A DNA stretch of 64,000 bases. Origin: Porphyra umbilicalis. Its lineage: Eukaryota > Rhodophyta > Bangiophyceae > Bangiales > Bangiaceae. The stretch spans positions 18,703-82,702 of the forward strand of contig KV919094.1 of assembly GCA_002049455.2 (NCBI GenBank). The letters are read 5' to 3'. The translations under genes were made by a program, and so were the position numbers. Numbering within the stretch: the stretch's first letter is position 1; every line of letters starts with the position of its first letter. The notes below the pieces were generated by a model. That model was given only the letters and a program-made list of their open reading frames with translations. It searched no databases and was not told the DNA's origin. This document shows, in pieces, positions 31,314-41,544 of this stretch.

Positions 31314-32897
31314 ATGGCGCCCCCCCCCTCCGGGGTGCCCCTCCCCGTCGCCGCCGCGGCGGCGTTGACGACCGCCATCACCGCCGTGGCGGCCTACCAC
31401 CTCATGGCAGGCGCTCGCCCCCCCCCTCCCCCCCCCTCCCCCCCCCCCCATCACCATCAAGGTCGCCGCCCCGGCGGTGGTGGCCCCCCCCCTCACGCCC
31501 GTCGCCGCCGCCGCCGCCGTCGCTGCCGCCACCGCCGCCGCCGCCGCCGCCGCCTCCCCCGCCGCGACGCCCACCCCCACCGACGGGTGGGTGGTCGGGG
31601 TGGAGCTCGGCGGCACGACGTGCGTGGTGGCCATGGCGCGCCTCTCCGCGCCGACGGCGGTGGTGGACCGCCTCGACGTGCCGACGCGGTCGCCCGCCGA
31701 GACGCTCCCCGTGCTCGCCGTGTGGATCCGCGCGCGCGCGACGGCTGGCGGGAGTACGAGCGGCAACCTCAGCGCCGCCGCCATTGCGAGGGGGGGCGGC
31801 GGGGACGACGACGACGTCGACCTGCCGCTGCGCGCGATTGGCGTTGCGAGTTTCGGGCCGCTCGGCGTCGACGCAGCGTCGCCGGTGTACGGGACGATTT
31901 TGAATACGCCAAAGGTGGCGTGGCGGGGCGTCGACGTCCTCGCCCCGTTTCGGGGGTTTGGCGTGCCCCTCGGCCTCGACACGGATGTGAATGCGCCGGC
32001 GATGGCGGAGCTGCGCTATGGCGGACATGGGTACGGATGGGGGGGGGGGCGGGGGGGGTGGGGCGGGGGTGGGGGCCGGGGCGGGGGGGAGAAAAGCCCA
32101 GGGGATACGCGCATGCCGCTTGCTGGTGACTGATGTGGGCGGATGGACATGCCGCGCGCCCGAGGGGACTGGCAGCCGCCTAGTCGTGCGGGCGTCGGCC
32201 GACCGCCCGGTGAGCGTGTGCGCTACTGCGAGCACCCGCAACGCATCTGACAACTCCCCCTGCGCTGACGCTTCTGTGACCTTTGCCTGACCCACCGTTT
32301 TGCCCTCCCCCTGCGCCCCCCCCCCGCCCCCCCCCCCACAGGCCGGCGACCAACATTGCCTACATCACCGTCGGCACGGGCATTGGCGTCGGCGCGGTCG
32401 TCAACGGTTCCCCCCTCCACGGCCTCCTCCACCCCGAAGCCGGCCACATCTACGCCCCCCCCGCCCCCGGCGACACGTACGGCGGGTGTTTGACGACGCA
32501 CCCCCGCGGCGTCGAGTCGATGGCGTGCGCCCGCGCGCTCGCCGACCGCGTCGGGGGCCCCGCCATGGCCGTTGCCAAACTGGCCGACGTGCCTGACGAC
32601 CACGCCGTGTGGGCGGTGGCCGCGCACTACCTCGGCCACCTGGTGTTGTCCCTCGTCTACATCCTCTCCCCCCACGTCGTCGTGCTGTCGGGCGGCGTGT
32701 CGCAGCGGGCGGGGCTGCTCGAGGGCGTCCAGTCGGCACTCGTCGACGCCAACGCGGGGTACCTCGCCGTGTCGGCGCTGACCGAGGCGGGCGTCGGCCG
32801 CTACGTGGTGCGCTCCCGCTTTGGCAACGCCGCGGGGGTGGTGGGCGCGCTGGAAGTCGGGCGGCGGGCGTTGGACCAGGAGGGGGGGCTGCTGTGA
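31314..32897 (+). CDS. ROK-family sugar kinase (fructokinase-like)
   Basis: Likely ATP-dependent hexose kinase. The supported coding parts are exon 1 to 32030 and exon 2 at 32342-32897, joined GG|G in frame. The 311-bp intron starts GTACGG and ends CACAG. Motifs are GVELGGTTC (phosphate-binding loop), IGVASFGPLG, YGTILNTPKVAW, LDTDVNAPAMAE with the catalytic Asp, YITVGTGIGVGAVV, HPEAGHIY and VVVLSGGVS. These fit bacterial-type ROK fructokinases. The zinc site is incomplete: GH, GGC and TTH are present but the usual fourth ligand Cys is Gly (HPRGVES). The start is unsettled. ATG 31314 opens a hydrophobic stretch (VPLPVAAAAALTTAITAVAAYH) in another frame. The kinase frame has no ATG before its GGTT motif, so an unseen splice or a length error in the C-runs near 31415-31450 is implied. 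Confidence 0.8.
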
Positions 32898-35800
32898 GCG
32901 GCGGACAGGGTTGGGGGGGGGGGGGGGGCGGGGGAGTGCCTGGTGCCTATGGGAAGGCCGTGAGCGTGAGGGGGGGGGGGGGGGGGGGGGGAAGTCCCTC
33001 TGCGACTCGGCGGGGGCGGGGGGGTGTCACCCTACGGCTCGGCAGAGGTGTGGTGGTGGGAATCCTGCGTTCGTCGAGCGTCGGCAGCGGTGGTCAATAA
33101 ACAACCGGCAGTGATACATAGTGCACACGCGTGGCCGGGATATCTTGCACATGCCAGCGTCAATGGCGGGCCGACGGCGCCGCCGTGCCCCGCCGCCGCC
33201 CCGGGCCGGCCGCCGCCGGCCACTTGCGTAGAGGTGCCCCCTGCCTCTGCGCGCCGCGCGCTGTCGCCCATGACCGCTGCCGCCACCGTCACGGCCACAC
33301 GTCCCGGTGGCACCCAACGGTGCCGCCGCCGCCGCGTCCGCCGCCGCGTCCCCCGCCGCGGACGCGCGAGCGGCGGGTCGGACGGCAGCTGGGTGAGGCA
33401 CGGCGGCCGACAGCGACGGTGTCGGCTGGCGACGGCGTCGACGGGTGTTGGCCGACGGCAGCCGGGCTGGAGCTTGGACGCTGCACTTGAAGCGTCGATG
33501 GGCGAGGGCTCACGTCACACCTTGATAGACGCCGACGTCCCGGACAAGCGAGCTGCTTGTGGGCGGGGTGGCCGCCTCGCCGTCGACTTTGGGAGTGTTG
33601 CTAATGGGTGCGACAGCATTGATACAACGTTGGATGTGCTTCCTTCCGTCCTCGACTCCCTGCCTCAAAACAGGAAAGCAGCGAGGTTGGGGGCAGCAAA
33701 GACCGAGAATCGCTGGCGTCGATCGTCGACCACAGTGCACGTCTGCTGCGCAGCTCTGCACCAATGTCAGACTTGCACAGTCCACTAGGCATGTTCCTGC
33801 TGTTCACGGGTAGGTGGGCCGTTCACGGCGACGCGCAGGGCCGCGACGACCCCGCATCCACAACAGCCTTCACGATGAGAGGGCCCGTTTTTAAAACAGA
33901 CAGTGTTCTAGTCAAGATTGGAAAACATATATTGATAGGTCCAAATGCTAAACAATCGACCAATGGGTATGTTTTTTCTACGTGTCTTCTTCAGGACACG
34001 TGCCCGTGGGCAGCAAGAATCGTACATCTTTCACAACGGCGTTCGATTAATCTGTAGATTCCTAAAGTACCTACAATATTCAATTAGCCGGTTATCGAAT
34101 TGCTGTCTCTGTACTTGGATCTAAGTTATCTGCCTGCGAGACGAAGTGCGAATATAATCATTACTGGGCTCGGGTAAAAAGATACTAATCAACCCCTTGA
34201 TTTCAAATCGTATGGGGCGAATTTGATTGATTATGGTCATGGGGCATATTAACCGTGCGACAGACCTGAAGTACACATAAATACCACATAAGTCGTTACA
34301 AGTCGACGTTACACGACATTAGCCAACTTACTATGCTCAGGTGCAATGCAACATGTGCGGCTTCGGCAGGGTCGCAAGCTGTGTGCCTGCTGACAGAAGA
34401 TAGTGCCGACACCGCCGCAGCTGATCAGCAACTAATGGCGAGAAACAACGGTGGGGCTAAACCGGCATGTTATTCTGAGTAGTATGACTCAGGTCTGGAT
34501 TGAGCAGTTGCGCAGACGACGCCGTGGCTTTGATCAAGCGTCCTTCTGCGCTCCAAGCACTTCACGGGTCGTGAAGAAACGCAGAGACGGCCACCGTGAA
34601 GTGGCCACACCTGGCAAACTCGCTCAGATGTACTATGTACCATGCTATGCAGTAACTGTGTACTGATGCCATGGCAACAGTAGCTTTTCTGGAGAGGCCT
34701 CACTTCGTGCGCGCGTCTTGCTCTCCGACGCTCTGTCTCTTCGTTCAGGCACTGTTTTTACACTTCCCTGCGCGCGGAAGCGTCAGACTGCCATGCTTGT
34801 GGCCAGTTTCGCCATCTGTGCTGTGGAAGCGCAGCGTGTGAGTGGAGTAGTGCATGTCCTCAAGCCCGACTGTAAAGCGCCCTGCATGGCCATGTGATCT
34901 TAACCATTAGCGCTGTGATATAAAATGGTTACAATCATTACAATTACTAAGATTATCATCAAATGATAACTTCTGGCCACATGGGCTGGGGGATGCCGTT
35001 GATGCTGCGGTGAAGGCGAGGGAGGACGCTCTGCAGATGATAGTAACACAAGTCAATAGAAGCCCTTCTCAGGGGCAGGAGGGGCTCATAGCGAAGCTGC
35101 TCCGCCTACCTGAACAGTCCCCCAGTGCGCACCGCACCTCTACCCGGCCTTTAGGCTGACAAGTCTCTTTCGTCTACGACTCCTTTCATCTAACACAATC
35201 CTCCACATCATGTCTCACCGCCGCCAGCGACGCCCCAGCGTCCCCTCCCCCCTATCAGAAAGAATTTGACTGCTTCGTGCCACATCGTCGCTGCCATGGC
35301 CTCGATGGAAGACAGAACCATCCCCCCCCACGCCCTCAGCGGCCCCCACGCCATACAGCCTGGGAATTCTCCCCTGTCCCACCGCCTTCGGCACTCAGTA
35401 AGTTTCCGCCTGTGTTCCGTAGGGGGCCCAACGAGCCAGAGATAATCGTGCAAGACTCAGATCAGATAAATCGGGCGATGATGGTTGATCCTGATGCAGA
35501 AATTCGAGTGAAAGCTCTCGCTGCCCCAATGGTCTCTATGGTTTTGGCCCATGCGCCTCGATTCCTGAGGAGGGGGGGACCTTCTCAAGCCCGATCGCGA
35601 TAGCACGGAGGAGGAGGACGGGTTGCGCGCGGTCGCCACGACGGCGGGACTCAGTTAAATAGCCGTCGGAATAATACTTGCCGGAGAACCACGGACGCAG
35701 TCACCAAATAAGTGTAATCTTCATGATTTCTAGCCATGTACATCTCTTAGAGCTCTGTAAGGCGAGTGCGTCCCCACCGACGACGCCACGGGGGGCTCAT

Positions 35801-36838
35801 GGCCTCCTCGATGGGCGAAAGGGTGTTGGCCAATACAATGGTCCGCGCCTGCATGTGCGCAGGGGTGATCGGCGTGGTCAGAGAGGATGGGACCCGTGCC
35901 TGGGGCTCTCTCGGGAAGCACGTCGGTGTTGCCGACGGCGGCGTCACCGACCGCCGCCACCATGACCGGCTGTTCATTATGTGTCGTTCCTGCGAGCGGG
36001 GTGCGGCTGGTGTCGCTGCGGGTGTGGCGAAGCGGGGGACGCAACCGTCTGGTTTCCTTGTGGCCATTGAGTGGGTATGATGCAGTGGGGAGACGAGTTT
36101 AATGCTGCTGCGCAGAGGTTGTTCATGGTCTTCAAGCATGCAAGTCACCTGTTTGTCGCCGATCAGAGTGCCTACCTCAGCAAGACAAAGCGGGTATTAT
36201 TGCTGTCTTCCCAATCTTGGCCGATCGGGTGGAAGTCAAGAGAGGGCAGATCAACTATGGCTTTCCGAATGCTGAAAATCTCACGTGAAATTGCCCCTTA
36301 TGTGCTGACCTGTCCCTCATGAAGCCTTCTTGAATCATCATTTGGGGTATATCTTCCTCTCTTTTCGTCGTTCTGGACACCATCGTTGAGAGAATCCGCA
36401 CACCTGTCCTTTTACATGCTATATCAGCGCGCCGAGAAGCCACTCAACTCCGCAGCTACGTAACGTGGTCGCATACTTGCACGTCGCTTGTGGGACCGCT
36501 TCGCACAGGAATCGGGCATTGGACAGAAGCGGGCGTTTTCTGAGGCAAGCTGTCCTGCTAAGGCATGGTCCGCAAGAAAATTGTCCAACGGTGCCGATCA
36601 GCGCGAGTCCACGAGGCTGATCCAGGCATTGTGCAGCTGTTTACGGGCCCAGAGGACCCGACCTTGCAGTGCTGACATCGAGGTGCGTGTGTTCATCGTG
36701 CAACTGCGCCATCCTGCCCGGGACTCGTCCACCTTGCCTCTCTCACTTGTGCTGCCCCCACCCTTCGAAGCACCCTCCGGCGCCTACACCGCAACTGTGC
36801 TCCCCACTTTCCCACTCCTCACTCCAACACGCTTCGCA
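32898..36838. other. 3.9 kb without a recognisable gene
   Basis: It begins with G-runs (32912-32930 and 32971-32991) downstream of the ROK kinase. An AATAAA at 33096-33101 may be that gene's poly(A) signal. From ~33880 to 35200 the DNA is AT-richer. Open frames at 33024-33788, 35277-35603 and 35766-36080 carry no motif I can name. The last part leads into the transposase relic. Confidence 0.5.
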
Positions 36839-37858
36839 ATGAAGTCTGCCGAGAAGCGCCAGCACCTTGTCGGCATGGTGCTTGTGGAGGGCATCACCGT
36901 GGCTGCGGCCTCCCGCTGCTTGGGCTTGTCTGTGCGGTCGGCATCGAGGTGCCTGGGCTACTTTCGCCACACCGGCGGCGATTTTCACTACGCGCCTGAG
37001 CGATGGAACCGGCAAATGGACAACGCCACCGACAACCCGTGGCTGAGCGCCGCGGTACTGACGGCCGTCGACGAGCAGCCAGAGATCTTCCTCGACGAGA
37101 TGGTGGAAGCCGTGAACTACCTGGCGGAGGAGGTGAGCGCGGGGGTGGTGGTGTCACCCGTTACTGTGAGGAGAATCCTTTCCCGGAACGGCCTCACCCG
37201 CAAGGTCATTGAGCGCGCCTTCATAACGCGCAACGAGGAGCAGCGCGATTTGTCAGTCGAGGCGCAGTGGAGAATCCCTCTGCGTTGTCGCGTCTACGTG
37301 GACGAGGCCCACCGAATGGGGTGGGCGGCAGAGCGCCGCTGGGCATGTTCATTGCGCGGCCCGTGTGCTGAGTGCTACGTTGAGGCTAACCCCGGCGTGC
37401 GCACGAGCTTTTTTGTTGCGATGGCTCATGACCAGGTTCTTGACTGAATGGTGACGCGCTCTCAACCTGGTCAGACGCCTGTTGACTTTCTAGTGTTTGT
37501 GACCAACTTTATGCTTCCTCGTATGCGCACCGTAGAGGAGGGGCTGCCGTGCGAACAGCAGCCCAACAGGTGTGTTCTGGTGTTGGACAATGCTCGTATT
37601 CATGATGGAGTGTCTCTTGAGGTGCTGCGAGACGCCGGTGTGTTTGTTTTGTCCTTACCTCCGTACTCTCCTGACTTCAACCCCATCGAGGATGATTTCT
37701 CTGTCGGGAGCAGATGGCTTCGTCCGTTCTCGGTACCAGCGCAGTTCAACACGTGGCCGATGCTCACCATCGACACATTGCTCCTGCACATTTCCGGAAG
37801 GATGCGCCAAGGGCTCGTTCGTGCAGCGGTCCGGCGCTACAAGATGTACGTTCCCTGA
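36839..37858 (+). pseudogene. IS630/Tc1-like DDE transposase with one nonsense codon
   Basis: Cut-and-paste transposase of the IS630/Tc1/mariner superfamily. One frame runs from ATG 36839 to TGA at 37856-37858, 339 codons, interrupted only by TGA at 37445-37447. An N-terminal helix-turn-helix (KRQHLVGMVLVEGITVAAAS, then SVRSASRCLGYF) precedes the catalytic domain. RVYVDEAHRMGW is the first Asp block, VLVLDNARIHDG the second, and LPPYSPDFNPIEDDF supplies the final acidic residue. All three catalytic blocks look intact, so inactivation is recent. The frame remains open into upstream DNA. AATAAA follows the stop directly (37863). I did not find terminal inverted repeats. Programmed readthrough is possible but less likely than a nonsense mutation. 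Confidence 0.88.
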
Positions 37859-38380
37859 GCATTAATAAACGTAGGCGTCACACCTCTCCACGACGCAATA
37901 AGAAAAATGGAGCGCCGGCGGCGGCGGCGCGCCACCGATCGTGGCGTCCGCCGCCGCTGCGGGGGTCGCCAGCCCCCCACGGCGGCGGCCGCACCCGCGC
38001 CGCCGCCGACCGCTCCGCCGCCACGCGCCAACAGCCCCCCCGCCCCCCCCTGCCAACACGGACGCGCCGCTCTTGCCGCGGCCGCCGCTGCCGCCGCACT
38101 TGCCGCCGCCGCCGTCGGGAGGCTGGTGTCAGAATCCGGGGGGTCGGCAAACGGGGGGGGGGGGGGGGGGGGGTGGGCGGGGTGGTCCGCAGGTGTCCAT
38201 CTCGGGCGCTTGTGGGTGCCTTGTGACAGAGTGCGCGCCACCGGCGACTGTCGAGCCGCAGCTGCCGGCGCTGAATTCGTCTGCTGGCGGCGGAATTTTC
38301 AGAGCCACTCCGCGGGGGAAGGTGGGGGGTTCGAAAGGCACAAAGCAGACGTTGACAAAGGGGATTAATACCCAACCAAG
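37859..38380. other. GC-rich spacer
   Basis: About 500 bp, mostly GC-rich with a G-run near 38151-38172. Long frames on both strands look compositional. It lies downstream of the unrecognised minus-strand gene. Confidence 0.5.
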
Positions 38381-38941
38381 TCACAGAGAGGCTGCCGATG
38401 CGTTCGAATATGCGTCGAGGTCCTTGAAGAAACGACACATGTCCTCGTCTCCCGTGCGCATCTCCAAAATAAACTGCTTCATGGATGCAAGCACAGCGAG
38501 CACAGTCAACTGCACAATCGCGGCGCACGCCATCAGCTCTCCACACACAAAGTCACACGAAGTCGTCTTGTTGGCCACCAAAACTCCCGTGTACATCTTA
38601 CCGGGACCGACAAAGGCAGCAAAGGCATCCTTCAACTTGACCGAGTCACCCCCCGTGTCGGACACGCCCACGTACCGCACGGCGGCGAGCTTAAGCTCCT
38701 TACCCTTGACCTTAAAAAAGGGACTGGTCGATCCAAGCACCTCGGCGTCCGCCCCCGACCCTGCTCTTCCAAGTCCCACCTCCTTCTCGCGTCGACGCTG
38801 CTCCCCTCGAGTCGCCGACGAAAACTTCGGCAGCTTGCCCTTTCTACTCGCACACCGAACACGCGACAGAGCATTTGCGGCACGACCTGTCCTTGCAGCC
38901 GCAAAGGATGTCTGGCGCGTTCGCAGTCGGGCATCGCCCAA
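38381..38941 (-). CDS. Unrecognised ORF, probable 3' exon of a spliced gene
   Basis: I do not recognise this protein. The open frame of ~186 codons ends at 38381. It begins with a basic region (SRVRCASRKGKLPKF, EQRRREKE) and continues as a mixed hydrophobic/polar sequence such as FFKVKGKELKLAAVRYVGVS. A hydrophobic stretch, CGELMACAAIVQLTVLAVLA, may be a membrane span, and the end is FFKDLDAYSNASAASL. The composition looks protein-like, unlike the Arg/Pro-rich noise frames nearby. It lies ~600 bp downstream on the same strand of the frame ending at a GTAAGT site (39561). A pyrimidine-rich tract with TAG/CAG near 38998-39010 could be an acceptor, but I could not find a joint that keeps this frame open, so the exon linkage is not established. 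Confidence 0.45.
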   Translation of the reverse strand: MGDARLRTRQTSFAAARTGRAANALSRVRCASRKGKLPKFSSATRGEQRRREKEVGLGRAGSGADAEVLGSTSPFFKVKGKELKLAAVRYVGVSDTGGDSVKLKDAFAAFVGPGKMYTGVLVANKTTSCDFVCGELMACAAIVQLTVLAVLASMKQFILEMRTGDEDMCRFFKDLDAYSNASAASL

Positions 38942-39561
38942 AATCGTGGTCCGTCAGGCGGCAGACGCCGCACCGCCGGACTTGGCGGATATCTGCTAGA
39001 AAAAGAAGGACAGAAGATCAAACACGTCCAATAAAAATCCATCCATAAGCAGCGTACAAACGGGAGCACAAGAGTCAGGCGGTGCGCGCGCTGCACGATG
39101 CCGCGACCAAGGCGTCACTCGACTCGTCACCACGGCGGCTCTTCCCAATAGGACTCGCCAGAGAGGAAAATGAATAACAACAGCAACAGGAACCATACCT
39201 GTGGGTGAGGACGAGCCGTCTGTCGACTGCTCGCCGTCAGTGCTTGCAGGCTCCACGGCGAGGCACGCTGCACACACACCCATTGACGACGCGGCAACGA
39301 AAAGAGAGTAGGTGACGAGGCGTTAGGAGTACCAACAGGCTGCCAAGCGGTGTCGTTGCCGGGTGTCGGGGTGTGGGACAGGCCGTCGTAGTTGCTGGCA
39401 GCGACGCCGGACGTCGTAAGCTGTGTCGACCGCGGCTCGTTTTGCTACGCGCTGCTCGCCGACGGCGTGCGACGACGGCGGCGTCGCCAAAATGCGAGCA
39501 TTGCGCAAATTGGAACGACCAGCTCCATCGATTAAAACTGACGGTCGCATTCGATACTTAC

Positions 39562-40562
39562 ATGAAAACATTGGAATTGTTCACGAACAGTAAAGTTCCC
39601 TTCTTGACATTGACTTTGACCAGGTCGGCCAAAGTTGAGAAAACAACAATAGTCGAGGACATCCCCTCCGGCCTGATGAGATCATCCATGAGTGCCTCCG
39701 TCGTCATCTCCTCGTTAGTCAGACTGGCCTCCTCGAGAACGCCGTCGCCGTCCCTTCGCGGCTCCCCACCTTTCATCTCTGCCTCCCCACCTTCCTCCAC
39801 CCCCCTCGCGATTCCCATACCAGTGCCACAAACCGCCTTGGCCGCCCCGCTCTCTGCGACCGGGGACCTTTCGGCAGTGATGATGATCGCCGAGTCGGCA
39901 AAGCCATCCGACTGGACGAGGTTGACCACAGTGTCCTCCAAGTGGTCCACCACCGCAGGAATGTGACCGAAAAAATAGTTGCTCGTGCCAGGGTCTGCCA
40001 ATGCCATCCAGTGGCGGCCAATGTGCTCGGCGAGGGGGCCGTCAGTCTGCGTGGAAATATCGCCTGTCCACCAGTGCGCCTGGTTGACGGCCATGGCGGT
40101 GCGAAAAGAAGCCTCTTCGGAGACACCTGCGACGTTTAAGCCATCAAACACTTGGAAAGCACGGCTGCGCCTCGACGGGGTGCAGAGCGAGAAATTGAGC
40201 ACATGTTTGCCGTTGATGCGGTTGAGTTCGCCAAGGCTATTGGAGAGCGTCAATGACGGCAACTGGACAAGCGCGTGCTCCCCCACGGCACCAACGACCT
40301 GCAACGTCGTCGTAGACCCTATGTGCATCACCTTGTTGACATAAATGGTCACAACTGTGGCGAAAACACACCTCAGTGGAAGGCACTTTCCCGAAGCCCA
40401 GGGGACGGGCCCACGGCTCTCGAAGGTTAACAGCTGGGGCTCTGGCGCCCGCGTAGCTACAATGTTGCTTGTCTCACGGAGCGTGCATGACTCTGGGCGA
40501 GACAGGGTAGACGTGTACACTTTGAGAGAGGCACCCTTCGAAAATTCCAAAAAAGTCATCAT
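39562..40562 (-). CDS. Unrecognised protein, probable 5' exon ending at a splice donor
   Basis: I do not recognise this protein. The frame starts at ATG 40562, directly after an in-frame TGA, and stays open for ~333 codons. The apparent stop is created by GTAAGTAT, a near-ideal 5' splice site, so the coding exon probably ends at 39562. The sequence has ordinary composition with beta-rich segments (TLQVVGAVGEHALVQLPSL, HVLNFSLCTPSRRSRAFQVF). An acidic, Met-rich end (LTNEEMTTEALMDDLI) is followed by STIVVFSTLADLVKVNVKKG. No signal peptide is evident. The region is otherwise transposon-rich, so it could belong to an element; no transposase or helicase motif is present. The frame at 38381-38941 on the same strand is a possible continuation. 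Confidence 0.5.
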
Positions 40563-41544
40563 TCAAGCCAAAAAGAGGAGCAACCGGTTGTCAGTCACAG
40601 CAGTAAATTTTCCAGAATATGCAATACATCGACGCGGAGGCACACGAATCGCGAACATGGCGAACTCGGTACGCTGATAGTTGGAGAAAGCAACTCAACG
40701 TACATCGCCAATGCCAGATGCTCCTATCATGAGGGAAGTTGGAAACTTGCGGTTCTGGTCTTGGGTGAGGAGCACTTAAGCGGTGCCGAGGCGTCCTAAA
40801 ACACCAGGGCGCCGCCGTTCTCTTCATCATAAATCGTGGTCCGGTTCAGCCCGGCGGGGACAAACGCCCCGGAAAGACATGCGACGAAAGCTACGTTCCA
40901 AAGGAGGGATAAAGAAACGTCCGACAGCTTCGACAGAGAAGCAACGGCAGCTGGGCTGGTATGGGCTCGTGGGTGCCACGCCCCTCAGGCGAGGACCTTC
41001 CTGTTGGTAGGAATGGCAGCGATAAAGGGTCCAGGGGTAAAGCAGATGGCCCTGCGGCGTGGTGATGAGGAGATGTGAGGACGGTGCCCGTAAAAAAAGG
41101 AGCGGCTGCTGATATGCAGCGCCTGTGGAAAGCGAAAAGCTCCTCCATTGCGCAACAGAACTCCGTGCGCTGCCCATATTCTTGGGATGCTGGCCCACGG
41201 TCGTTTCACACAGGGGGCCCCAGCACGCCGCGCAGGTGATACCGGGAGAATCTAGGTGAGCACTGCAACACCCTGTCCGTGACCATTGCCTAACGGCCCG
41301 TGGAAATTGCAGTGTCGCCAAATCCCGCTCAGGTTTTGAAATAGTAAGCCAGATAGGACAACTGGTGAAAAATGGCACCCGTCTCAAGAACGAGTAGACA
41401 CCACCTGGGACTACAAACAACTCGTGCGGGCCGTTCCATTTGGCGTGCTCGTTTGCGGCCGATTCCGATCGACGACATGTGGCACGGTTGATCCTCATCT
41501 TATGGAGAATACATGGTGGGCCGATTCAAAGGCGACCAACAACC
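40563..41544. other. Intergenic, no gene recognised
   Basis: About 1 kb. The right end (40563 onward) would hold the promoter of the minus-strand gene starting at 40562. No motif-bearing frame found. Confidence 0.5.

Noticed and set aside
30581..32129. Long Arg/Pro-rich ORFs overlapping the ROK kinase region in other frames and on the other strand.
   Set aside because: They are shadows of GC-rich sequence; only one frame carries conserved ROK motifs.
37445..37447. The in-frame TGA as a selenocysteine or readthrough codon.
   Set aside because: No recoding structure was seen and transposases do not use selenocysteine; a nonsense mutation is simpler.
37941..38999. A 352-codon plus-strand ORF.
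   Set aside because: Its first half is compositional and its second half is antisense to the protein-like frame at 38381-38941, which has a more natural composition.
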